64,000 nt of DNA from the NCBI GenBank assembly GCA_036504075.1, contig DASXVX010000097.1, positions 52,804 through 116,803 of the forward strand. Reading direction: 5' to 3'. Below the pieces are notes generated by a model that was given only the letters and a program-made list of their open reading frames with translations, searched no databases and was not told the origin of the DNA. Origin of the DNA: DASXVX01 sp036504075. GTDB lineage: Bacteria > Bacillota > Sulfobacillia > Symbiobacteriales > Symbiobacteriaceae. A program made the position numbers and the translations under genes. Positions 46,209-54,129 of the stretch are shown in pieces. How positions within the stretch are numbered: the first letter of the stretch is position 1; each line of letters starts with the position of its first letter.

Positions 46209-47732
46209 TTGCAAATCATCGAACTCGGTGGTCACCTGACTCTGGACGACCTGGTCGCAGTGGCCCGCCACCGGGCCCGGGTCTCCTTCGGCGCGGCTGC
46301 GCGGGAGAACGTCCGGCGCGCCCGCGCGATGGTCGATGACCTCGTGGCGTCCCGCCTGCCGGTTTACGGCATTACGACCGGCTTTGGCAAGTTCAGCGAC
46401 GTGATCATTTCCCCGGACGAAACGGAACTGCTGCAGCGAAACCTGCTCATGAGCCACGCCTGCGGCGTGGGCGACCCATTGGCGGAAGAGATCGTCCGCG
46501 CGATGATGTTGCTGCGGGCGCAGGCGCTCTCCCGAGGCCATTCGGGCATTCGGGAAGAGACGCTGGACCTGCTGGTGGACATGCTGAACGCCGGCGTCCA
46601 CCCGGTGGTGCCGGAGCAGGGTTCGCTCGGCGCCAGCGGCGACCTGGCGCCTCTGGCCCACATGTGCCTGCCGCTGATCGGCCTGGGCGAGGCGTACTAC
46701 GAAGGCGTCCGGCAGCCGGGGCACGAGGCGCTGGCTCTGGCCGGCCTGAAGCCGGTGGAGCTCTCCAGCAAGGAAGGTTTAGCCCTGATTAACGGCACCC
46801 AGTGCATGACCGCCATCGGGGCGCTGGTCGTGTCCGACGGCCTGAACCTGCTGAAGTCCGCCGATATCGCCGCGGCCCTTACCGGCGAAGCCCTGGGGGC
46901 GATTCCGGCAGCGTGGGACCCGCGCATTCAGGCGCTGCGGCTCCACCCCGGCCAGGCGACCGCCGCCGCCAACCTGCGGCAGCTGGTGGCCGGCAGCAGC
47001 CTGACCACCGAGCCGGGCGAAGTCCGGACGCAGGACCCGTACACGCTCCGGTGCATCCCGCAGGTCCACGGCGCCAGCCGGACCGCCATCGACCATGTGC
47101 GCGACGTCGTCGCCTGGGAGATGAACGCCGTGACCGACAATCCGCTGCTCTTCCCGGAAGACGGCGCGGTCATTTCCGGGGGCAACTTCCACGGGCAACC
47201 GGTGGCGCTGGCAATGGACTACATCGGCATCGCCCTTTCGGAACTCGCGAATATCGCCGAGCGGCGCGTCGAACGGCTGGTCAACCCGCAGCTTTCCGGC
47301 TTGCCGGCGTTCCTGACCGCGCGGGGCGGCCTCAACTCGGGCTTCATGATTCCGCAGTACGTCGCGGCCGCACTGGTGAGCGAGAACAAGGTGCTGGCTC
47401 ACCCGGCTTCGGTGGACTCGATCCCCTCCAGCGCCAACCAGGAAGACCACGTGAGCATGGGCACCCATGGCGCCCGCAAGGCCCGGAAGATCCTGGCCAA
47501 TGTGACCCGGGTGCTGGGCATCGAGTTAATGTGCGCCGCACAGGCGCTGGAGTTCACGGACCCGAACGGCACGGGGGCGGGCACGGGAGCGGCTTATAAG
47601 GCCATCCGGTCGGTGGTTCCGCCACTGGCCCAGGATCGGGTGCTGGCGCCGGACATCGAGGCGTGTGCCGAACTGATCCGCTCGGGTCGCATCGTCGAGG
47701 CGGTCGAGGCGGCCATCGGGGCGATTGCCTGA
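46209..47732 (+). CDS. hutH: Histidine ammonia-lyase HutH
   Basis: A 507-residue enzyme that removes ammonia from histidine to give urocanate, the first step of histidine degradation. The Ala-Ser-Gly triad that forms the MIO electrophile is in GSLGASGDLAPLAHM. Other family segments are VYGITTGFGKFSDVIIS, RAQALSRGHSGIREETLDLL, QDPYTLRCIPQVHGASR, and GGNFHGQPVALAMDYIGIAL. The start is TTG 46209 after a GGGGG site. It opens the hut cluster but an opposite-strand gene separates it from hutU, so it is probably its own transcript. Confidence 0.96.
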   Translation: MQIIELGGHLTLDDLVAVARHRARVSFGAAARENVRRARAMVDDLVASRLPVYGITTGFGKFSDVIISPDETELLQRNLLMSHACGVGDPLAEEIVRAMMLLRAQALSRGHSGIREETLDLLVDMLNAGVHPVVPEQGSLGASGDLAPLAHMCLPLIGLGEAYYEGVRQPGHEALALAGLKPVELSSKEGLALINGTQCMTAIGALVVSDGLNLLKSADIAAALTGEALGAIPAAWDPRIQALRLHPGQATAAANLRQLVAGSSLTTEPGEVRTQDPYTLRCIPQVHGASRTAIDHVRDVVAWEMNAVTDNPLLFPEDGAVISGGNFHGQPVALAMDYIGIALSELANIAERRVERLVNPQLSGLPAFLTARGGLNSGFMIPQYVAAALVSENKVLAHPASVDSIPSSANQEDHVSMGTHGARKARKILANVTRVLGIELMCAAQALEFTDPNGTGAGTGAAYKAIRSVVPPLAQDRVLAPDIEACAELIRSGRIVEAVEAAIGAIA

Positions 47733-47828
47733 CGGCGGGCCACAACGAAAAGCGGATGTCGGCCGGCCGCCTGCTTCCGGAGAAGCGGGGGTCCGGGACA
47801 TCCGCTGGATGGTCGGCGGGCGGGCAAT

Positions 47829-48569
47829 CTAGGCATAGAACAACTGCATCCCATACAGGCGGTCGCCTGGCCGGATTCCGCCGGAGCCCACGCCCTCGAG
47901 CCGCAGCCGGACGCCCTGGTGGCTGAACTCCTCGGCGACGCCCCGCAGCATGTCGCCCCGGTGGATCCGAACGGGCAGAATCTCCCCGAGGCGCACCGGC
48001 CCGAAGGTGATGCGGGCCTCAACTTGGCAGGGCTCGAACGGCTCGGCCGCTTCCAGAACGGCGAGCACCTCCAGTTCCAGCGGCCGCTTCAGCCGCCCGT
48101 GCACGTCCTGGAAGACGGCACAACAGGCATCGTAGCCGGCTTCGCCGTCGATGTAGCGGCGGGTCAGGGCCAGCAGGTCGGCTAAGTACGTGGACTGCAG
48201 TTCCGCCGCGGACCGTTGCCAGGCTGGCATGCCTTCCAGCCGGACTTCCGTGGCCGCCACATTCTCAGCGAACCGAATGACCTCACGGGCATAGGTGTGC
48301 AGGGGCAGGGAAATATAGGCAGGCCCCTTCCAGGGAAACGTGAAGTCGGAGAGCATCACCCGGTCCTCACGGTGCACCAGCGTGAAATCGTAGTGCTGGT
48401 TCTGGGCGCCGGCGATCGTACGGCCATGAAAGAACAGGCAAGACTGGTGATCCGGGTCCACGTAGTGGTCCTCAAAAACAGTTCGCAGTAGCGCTACCGC
48501 CGATTGCAGGGCTGCCAGGTCGGCACCGATCTGGGTCTCAATCTGATGATCGCCCAGGCGCAGTTTCAT
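47829..48569 (-). CDS. Unknown protein encoded opposite the hut genes
   Basis: A 246-residue soluble protein, no signal peptide, that I cannot assign. The N-terminal part (MKLRLGDHQIETQIGADLAAL) and SCLFFHGRTIAGAQNQHYDF with VMLSDFTFPWKGPAYISLPL look beta-rich; there is a helical middle, and the last ~60 residues (RITFGPVRLGEILPVRIHRG, then GIRPGDRLYGMQLFYA) resemble a small beta-barrel. It lies on the minus strand between hutH and hutU. The ATG at 48569 is preceded by GAAGGGGTGAG. A role in regulating or assisting histidine catabolism is possible from position only. Confidence 0.65.
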   Translation of the reverse strand: MKLRLGDHQIETQIGADLAALQSAVALLRTVFEDHYVDPDHQSCLFFHGRTIAGAQNQHYDFTLVHREDRVMLSDFTFPWKGPAYISLPLHTYAREVIRFAENVAATEVRLEGMPAWQRSAAELQSTYLADLLALTRRYIDGEAGYDACCAVFQDVHGRLKRPLELEVLAVLEAAEPFEPCQVEARITFGPVRLGEILPVRIHRGDMLRGVAEEFSHQGVRLRLEGVGSGGIRPGDRLYGMQLFYA

Positions 48570-48712
48570 GGCAACTCACCCCTTCTGGCAATGGCTGAAG
48601 GGAGCCTCCTTGAAGACTCCCTCCAAGTAACATCTAATTAGCTCCGACACCCGCAAGTTCCTGTCGGCTTAGGAAACATTCGGATAGAGATTTCGTACTG
48701 GGAGGTATGGAT

Positions 48713-50362
48713 ATGGCTCGTACTGTGCGTGCCCCACGCGGGTCTATCATCTCGTGCAAGGGCTGGCAGCAGGAAGCGGCGCTGCGCATGCTCATGAACA
48801 ACCTGGACCCCGAGGTGGCCGAGCGGCCCGAAGACCTGGTGGTCTACGGCGGCCGCGGCAAGGCCGCCCGGTCCTGGGAAGCCTTCGACGCCATCGTCAA
48901 AGCGCTGCAGAATCTGGAGAACGACGAGACGCTGCTGGTCCAGTCGGGTAAGCCGGTAGCGATATTTCGGACCCAGGCCAACAGCCCCCGGGTGTTGATC
49001 GCCAATTCGAACCTTGTGGGCCACTGGAACGACTGGGAGCACTTCTGGGAGTTGGAGAAGAAAGGCCTCATCATGTACGGCCAGATGACCGCCGGCTCCT
49101 GGATCTACATAGGCACCCAGGGCATTTTGCAGGGCACCTACGAGACCTTTGCCGAGGCAGCCCGCCAGAAGTTCGGCGGCACGCTGCGGGGTCGCCTGAC
49201 GCTCACCGCCGGCCTGGGCGGCATGGGCGGGGCTCAACCGCTCTCCGTGACCATGAACGAAGGCGTGGCGATCGTGGTCGAGGTGGATGAGTCCCGCATC
49301 CAGCGCCGCCTGGAGCACCGCTACCTCGACAAAATGGCGACGACCCTCGACGAGGCCCTCGCCATGGCCCGGGACGCGCAGGCCAAGGGGCAGCCGCTTT
49401 CCATCGGCTTGCTGGGCAACGCTGCCGAAGTTTTCCCCGAGTTCGTGAAGCGGGGGATCATTCCGGACGCCGTCACCGACCAGACCAGTGCGCACGACCC
49501 GCTGAACGGCTACGTGCCGGCCGGCCTCACCCTGGAGGCGGCGCTGGCGCTGCGCCAGTCGAATCCCGACGAGTATATCGCCCGGGCGAAAAAGTCGATG
49601 GTGGTCCACGTGCAGGCGATGCTCGACCTGCAGAAGGCCGGAGCGGTCGTTTTTGACTATGGCAACAACATCCGCCAGGTGGCCTACAACGAAGGGCTCA
49701 AGGAGGCTTTCGCCTTTCCCGGCTTCGTGCCGGCGTTCATCCGGCCGCTGTTCTGCGAAGGCAAGGGTCCGTTCCGCTGGGCGGCGCTCTCGGGCGACCC
49801 GGAGGACATCTATCGCACCGATGAAGCGATCATGGCGCTGTTCCCGAACGACGCTCCGCTCCACCGCTGGCTGAAGATGGCCCGGGAGCGGGTCCACTTC
49901 CAGGGCCTGCCCTCCCGCATCTGCTGGCTGGGCTACGGCGAGCGGCACCTGGCGGGCCTCAAGTTCAACGAAATGGTCGCCAAGGGCATCGTGAAGGCGC
50001 CCATCGTCATCGGGCGGGACCACCTGGACGCCGGGTCCGTCGCCAGCCCGAATCGGGAGACGGAGGGCATGCAGGACGGCTCCGACGCCATCGCCGACTG
50101 GCCGCTGCTGAATGCGCTGGTCAACACGGCGGCCGGCGCCACCTGGATTTCCATCCACAACGGCGGTGGCGTGGGCATCGGCTACAGCCAGCATGCCGGC
50201 ATGGTGGTCGTGGCAGACGGCACGCCTGACGCCGCCGGGCGCCTGGAGCGGGTGCTCACCAGCGACCCCGGCATGGGCGTCGTCCGGCACGTGGATGCCG
50301 GCTACGACATCGCCATCCGGGTAGCGAAAGAGCGGGGCGTCCGCATTCCCATGATGGAGTGA
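48713..50362 (+). CDS. hutU: Urocanate hydratase HutU
   Basis: A 549-residue NAD-dependent enzyme hydrating urocanate to imidazolonepropionate. The NAD-binding GLGGMGGAQPLSVTMN, the active-site cysteine region SRICWLGYGERHLAGLKFNE, and the C-terminal WISIHNGGGVGIGYSQHAGM are as in the family. The better start is ATG 48713, 7 nt after GGAGG; ATG 48707 sits against the ribosome site. It heads the second hut transcript (hutU, methyltransferase, ftcD, hutI, fchA). The length is normal. Confidence 0.96.
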   Translation: MARTVRAPRGSIISCKGWQQEAALRMLMNNLDPEVAERPEDLVVYGGRGKAARSWEAFDAIVKALQNLENDETLLVQSGKPVAIFRTQANSPRVLIANSNLVGHWNDWEHFWELEKKGLIMYGQMTAGSWIYIGTQGILQGTYETFAEAARQKFGGTLRGRLTLTAGLGGMGGAQPLSVTMNEGVAIVVEVDESRIQRRLEHRYLDKMATTLDEALAMARDAQAKGQPLSIGLLGNAAEVFPEFVKRGIIPDAVTDQTSAHDPLNGYVPAGLTLEAALALRQSNPDEYIARAKKSMVVHVQAMLDLQKAGAVVFDYGNNIRQVAYNEGLKEAFAFPGFVPAFIRPLFCEGKGPFRWAALSGDPEDIYRTDEAIMALFPNDAPLHRWLKMARERVHFQGLPSRICWLGYGERHLAGLKFNEMVAKGIVKAPIVIGRDHLDAGSVASPNRETEGMQDGSDAIADWPLLNALVNTAAGATWISIHNGGGVGIGYSQHAGMVVVADGTPDAAGRLERVLTSDPGMGVVRHVDAGYDIAIRVAKERGVRIPMME

Positions 50363-50368
50363 TGCGTT

Positions 50369-51145
50369 ATGACCAGCTATAACTTCGACCGCATCTCCGA
50401 TAAGTACGACGCCACCCGGGGGCTGCCGGGGCACGTTGCTGAACATCTCTGCCGGTGGGTTCGCTCCCGGCTGCCCGCCGACCCGGCGATCACGGAGATC
50501 GGCGTGGGCACGGGCCGCATCGCCCTGCCGTTCATCCGGGCGGACGTCCGGTTCACGGGCCTCGACATCGCCGAAAAGATGATGGCCCAACTCCGGGAGA
50601 AACTCGGCGGCGACCTGAACCGCTCCCGCCTGCTGCTCGCCGACATCACGGAGCCCCTGCCGGTGGCTGACGGCAGCCAGGATGCCGTCATCGCCGTCCA
50701 CATTCTGCACCTGGTGGATGCCGTCAAGGCGCTCACGCAGGTGCACAAAGCCCTGAAGCCGCACGGCGCGCTGATCTGGGGCTACCAGTGGCACGACGGC
50801 GAATCGCCCCGGCGCCGCATCCGGGCCCGGTTCCAGGAAGAGGCGCAGGCCCTGGGCGGGCCGCCGCCCCGTGACTTCCTGGTTCAGCCCGCCCGCCTGC
50901 TGCTCGCGGAGTTGGGCGCGCAGGTCTCGCAGCACACCGTGGCCACCTGGACGGAGCAGGAGACGCCGGCGGAGGCCCTGGCCCGGCAAACGGGCAAGGT
51001 CATGTCGTCCACGTGGAGTCTGCCGGACGACATCGTCGCTGAAGCGGGCCGACGTACCGAGGCCTGGCTGCGCCAGGAGTACCCCGACTCCGACCAACCT
51101 TATGAGGTAGCGGAACGCTTTATTATTGACTGGTATCAGTTCTAG
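50369..51145 (+). CDS. Class I SAM-dependent methyltransferase in the hut operon
   Basis: A 258-residue methyltransferase. Motif I is TEIGVGTGRIALPF, followed by an acidic loop (GLDIAEKMM) and motif IV-like QDAVIAVHILHLVDAVKAL with HKALKPHGALIWGYQWHDG. This is the Methyltransf_11-type fold. It lies 6 nt after hutU and 18 nt before ftcD, in frame with the operon. Known hut pathways need no methyltransferase, so the partner could be an aromatic or imidazole compound, or its place here may be fortuitous. Substrate unknown. Confidence 0.8.
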   Translation: MTSYNFDRISDKYDATRGLPGHVAEHLCRWVRSRLPADPAITEIGVGTGRIALPFIRADVRFTGLDIAEKMMAQLREKLGGDLNRSRLLLADITEPLPVADGSQDAVIAVHILHLVDAVKALTQVHKALKPHGALIWGYQWHDGESPRRRIRARFQEEAQALGGPPPRDFLVQPARLLLAELGAQVSQHTVATWTEQETPAEALARQTGKVMSSTWSLPDDIVAEAGRRTEAWLRQEYPDSDQPYEVAERFIIDWYQF

Positions 51146-51163
51146 GAGGGCATACACACCACC

Positions 51164-52069
51164 ATGGATCAGACTGCCGTCATCGAATGCATCCCGAATT
51201 TCAGCGAAGGTCGCCGGCCCGAAGTGATTGAAGCGATCGTGAACGCGATTACCGCCGCCGGGGTCACGCTGCTGTCCGTGTCGCCGGACGCCGACCATAA
51301 CCGGACCGTCGTCACGTTCGTGGGCAATCCGGATCACGTGGTGGCGGCGGCCATTCGCGGGGCCGAGGCCGCGAGCAAGCTCATCGACCTGACCCAGCAC
51401 AGGGGCAACCACCCCCGCATGGGCGCCGTCGATGTGATCCCGTTTGTGCCGATTTCCGGCTGCGACATGAAAGACTGCGTCGGTCTGGCCCGCCAGGTGG
51501 GCGAAGCGCTGGGCAGCAAGCTGGGCATCCCGGTGTTCCTGTACGAAGAGGCGGCGACCCGGCCCGAGCGGCGGAACCTGGCGGACGTGCGCCGGGGCGA
51601 GTTCGAGGGCCTGCGGGAGCTAATCGGCAAGGAGCCGGCCAAAACGCCGGACTTCGGGCCGAACGCCATCCACCCGACGGCGGGCTGCACGGCCGTGGGT
51701 GCCCGCATGCCGCTGATCGCCTTCAACGTCAACCTGGGCACGCCGGACCTGGAGATCGCCAAAAAGATCGCCAAGGCGCTCCGGGGCTCCAGCGGTGGCC
51801 TGGTGGGCTGCAAGGCACTGGGCATTCCCCTGGCGGAGCGGCACCAGGTCCAGATCTCCATGAACATGGTCAACTTCAAGGACACTCCGCTCCACCGGGC
51901 CTTCGAACTCATCCGGGTGGAGGCCGAGCGGTACGGCGTGCCGATCGTCGGGTCGGAAATTGTCGGTCTGGTGCCCATGGACGCTCTGGTGGGCGTGGCC
52001 CGGCACTACCTCCGGCTGGAAAACTTCAAGTCCGATCAGGTGCTGGAAAAGCAACTCATGGGGGGCTAA
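51164..52069 (+). CDS. ftcD: Glutamate formimidoyltransferase FtcD
   Basis: A 301-residue transferase moving the formimino group from N-formiminoglutamate to tetrahydrofolate, yielding glutamate. Visible family segments: IECIPNFSEGRRPEVIEAIV at the N-terminus, the catalytic-loop region RTVVTFVGNPDHVVAAAI, LTQHRGNHPRMGAVDVIPFV and GRLP-type ELIGKEPAKTPDFGPNAIHP. It is the transferase domain only; the cyclodeaminase function is encoded separately by fchA two genes downstream, whereas in mammals the two are fused. The ATG follows AGGAGGG. Confidence 0.94.
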   Translation: MDQTAVIECIPNFSEGRRPEVIEAIVNAITAAGVTLLSVSPDADHNRTVVTFVGNPDHVVAAAIRGAEAASKLIDLTQHRGNHPRMGAVDVIPFVPISGCDMKDCVGLARQVGEALGSKLGIPVFLYEEAATRPERRNLADVRRGEFEGLRELIGKEPAKTPDFGPNAIHPTAGCTAVGARMPLIAFNVNLGTPDLEIAKKIAKALRGSSGGLVGCKALGIPLAERHQVQISMNMVNFKDTPLHRAFELIRVEAERYGVPIVGSEIVGLVPMDALVGVARHYLRLENFKSDQVLEKQLMGG

Positions 52070-52072
52070 CCC

Positions 52073-53401
52073 GTGGAGATTCGTCCGGAGGCTGAAACGT
52101 TCGCATCCCTCCGCCCGCCCGAAGGGCTCACCACTGCGGTGGACCTGCTGATTCTGAATGCGGGCGAGCTGGTCACCATGGCCGGCGGCCCGCGGAAGGG
52201 CGCGGCGCTGAAGGAGCTTGCGATCATCAAGAACGGCGCCCTGGCGGCAACCCAGGGGAAAATCGTGGATGTGGGCACCACCGAGGACGTGCTGGTCCGG
52301 GTGACGACCGACCAGCACACCCGGGTGATCGACGCCCGGGGCCGGGCCGTGGTGCCGGGCTTCGTGGACCCGCACACCCACCTCTGCTTTGCCGGCGACC
52401 GCGCCGACGAGTTCGCCATGCGCCTGCAGGGCGCGACCTATGTCGAAATCGCGGCTGCCGGCGGCGGCATTCTCTCCACGGTGCAAGCCACCCGGGAGGC
52501 CACCGAGACCCAACTGGTGCAACTGGGGCTGAAGCGGCTGAACGCGCTCGCCCTCACCGGCACGACCACGGTGGAGATCAAATCCGGCTATGGCCTGACG
52601 ACCGAGGCCGAGAAGAAGATGCTCCGGGCCATCCGGCAGATGGCGGTCCGCCATCCGCTCGATATCGTCACGACCTTCATGGGCGCGCACGAAATTCCCC
52701 CGGAGCACAAGCAGAACCCGGACGAGTATGTCCGGCTCATCTGCGAGGAGATGATTCCCCAGGTGCAGGCGACTTTCTGCGACGTCTTCACGGAGAAAGG
52801 CGTCTTCACGGTGGCGCAGTCGGAGCGCATCCTGGCGGCGGCGAAGCGGCACGGCATGCGGCCCAAGGTCCACGCCGATGAGCTTTCCGACCTGGGCGGA
52901 GCGGCGCTGGCGGCCGGGGTGGGGGCGATTTCCGCCGATCACCTGCTGTTCGCCGCGGAGGCGGGGCTCAAGGCGATGGCCGCGGCGGGCACGGTCGCGG
53001 TCTGCCTGCCGGGTACGGCATTCTGCCTCATGAACGTCCCGTACGCCAACGCCCGGAAGATGATCGACCTGGGCTGCACGGTCGCTCTGGCATCGGACTA
53101 CAACCCCGGCTCGTGCCCGGTCTACTCCCTGCCGTTCATTATGGCCCTGGCCTGCATGAACATGGGGCTGGACCCGGCCGAAGCGCTGGCGGCGGTCACG
53201 ATCAACGCAGCGGCCGCGATCGGGATGGAGCGGCAGGTCGGCAGCCTGGAGGCCGGCAAGCAGGCCGATGTGGTGATTCTGGACGCGCCGAGCCACAACC
53301 ACATCCCGTACCGGATGGGCCAGGGGCTGGTAGCGACGGTCATCAAGCGGGGGCGCCTCCTGGCAGATGAGGGCCGGATTTATCGACAGGAGGTTTCGTA
53401 A
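52073..53401 (+). CDS. hutI: Imidazolonepropionase HutI
   Basis: A 442-residue amidohydrolase converting imidazolonepropionate to formiminoglutamate. Metal ligands are in VPGFVDPHTHLCFAGDRADE (His-x-His), GAHEIPPEHK and HADELSDLGGAALA; SADHLLFAAE provides the next His, and ALASDYNPGSCPVYSLPF the late Asp. The GTG start is 4 nt after the ftcD stop, and the stop overlaps the fchA ATG by 1 nt, showing tight coupling. The N-terminal ~20 residues are poorly conserved and may be an extension. Confidence 0.95.
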   Translation: MEIRPEAETFASLRPPEGLTTAVDLLILNAGELVTMAGGPRKGAALKELAIIKNGALAATQGKIVDVGTTEDVLVRVTTDQHTRVIDARGRAVVPGFVDPHTHLCFAGDRADEFAMRLQGATYVEIAAAGGGILSTVQATREATETQLVQLGLKRLNALALTGTTTVEIKSGYGLTTEAEKKMLRAIRQMAVRHPLDIVTTFMGAHEIPPEHKQNPDEYVRLICEEMIPQVQATFCDVFTEKGVFTVAQSERILAAAKRHGMRPKVHADELSDLGGAALAAGVGAISADHLLFAAEAGLKAMAAAGTVAVCLPGTAFCLMNVPYANARKMIDLGCTVALASDYNPGSCPVYSLPFIMALACMNMGLDPAEALAAVTINAAAAIGMERQVGSLEAGKQADVVILDAPSHNHIPYRMGQGLVATVIKRGRLLADEGRIYRQEVS

Positions 53402-54048
53402 TGCGCACGGCAGAGCAGACCATCCAGGAGTTCTGCACGCAGATTGCCGCCGGTACGCCCACGCCGGGCGGCGGCGCAGCGGCGGCCGTAACGGGGGCCA
53501 TGGGCGCCGCCCTGGTCGCCATGGTGGCGGGCCTTACGGCCGGTCGGGAGAAGTATGCGGCCGTTTCGGGCGAGATGACCGCCCTGCAGGAGACCGGCCA
53601 GCGGGAGATGGCGGCCCTGCTCACCTGCGCCGACGAAGACGGCGAAGCCTTTGACAAGGTGATGGCGGCGTTCGGTCTGCCCAAAGGGACGGACCCGGAC
53701 AAGGCCGCCCGGCAGAAGGCCGTACAGTCCGCCTACCAGGAAGCGACCTTGTCGCCGCTCAATACAATGCGGCATGCCGTAGCGGTGATGCGGGGCGCCC
53801 TCGGCGTCGCCAGCCGGGGCAACCAGAACGCCCTGAGCGACGCCAACGTGGCGTATCTCACGGCGGGTGCGGCGTTCGAAGGCGGGCTCTGGAATGTGGC
53901 CATCAACCTCGGCAGCATCAAAGATGAGGCGTTCAAGCAGGAAGTCCTGGCGGAAGTCGACCGCCTGCGGGCGGAGCGGGCCGAAATCGGCGCAGCATTC
54001 CAGGCGCTGACCCCCGATCCGGTAGCCCGATTTGTCACTTCGAAGTAG
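53401..54048 (+). CDS. fchA: Formiminotetrahydrofolate cyclodeaminase FchA
   Basis: A 215-residue helical enzyme that cyclises 5-formimino-THF to 5,10-methenyl-THF, releasing ammonia. The conserved GTPTPGGGAAAAVTGAMGAALVAMV segment (read from residue ~18) and the helical pattern with RGNQNALSDANVAYLTAGAA are characteristic of the cyclodeaminase family. The start overlaps the hutI stop (TAATG). It ends the hutU operon proper; fhs follows after 81 nt with its own leader. Here FtcD and FchA are separate polypeptides. Confidence 0.94.
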   Translation: MRTAEQTIQEFCTQIAAGTPTPGGGAAAAVTGAMGAALVAMVAGLTAGREKYAAVSGEMTALQETGQREMAALLTCADEDGEAFDKVMAAFGLPKGTDPDKAARQKAVQSAYQEATLSPLNTMRHAVAVMRGALGVASRGNQNALSDANVAYLTAGAAFEGGLWNVAINLGSIKDEAFKQEVLAEVDRLRAERAEIGAAFQALTPDPVARFVTSK

Positions 54049-54129
54049 AACATTAGGGTTATGTGAAACCTCGCACTAGTATGCAACAATGTAATAGCTC
54101 ACATGAAGGTTACATGGGAGGCGGCTACT

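Noticed and set aside
48638..51412. 924-residue leftward open frame
   Set aside because: It lies opposite hutU, the methyltransferase and the start of ftcD, whose products are unmistakable. It has no ribosome site and a composition typical of antisense frames.
54049..54129. Riboswitch upstream of fhs
   Set aside because: The 81-nt leader lacks ZTP or THF riboswitch signatures; only a short TATGTGA/TCACATG inverted pair is visible.
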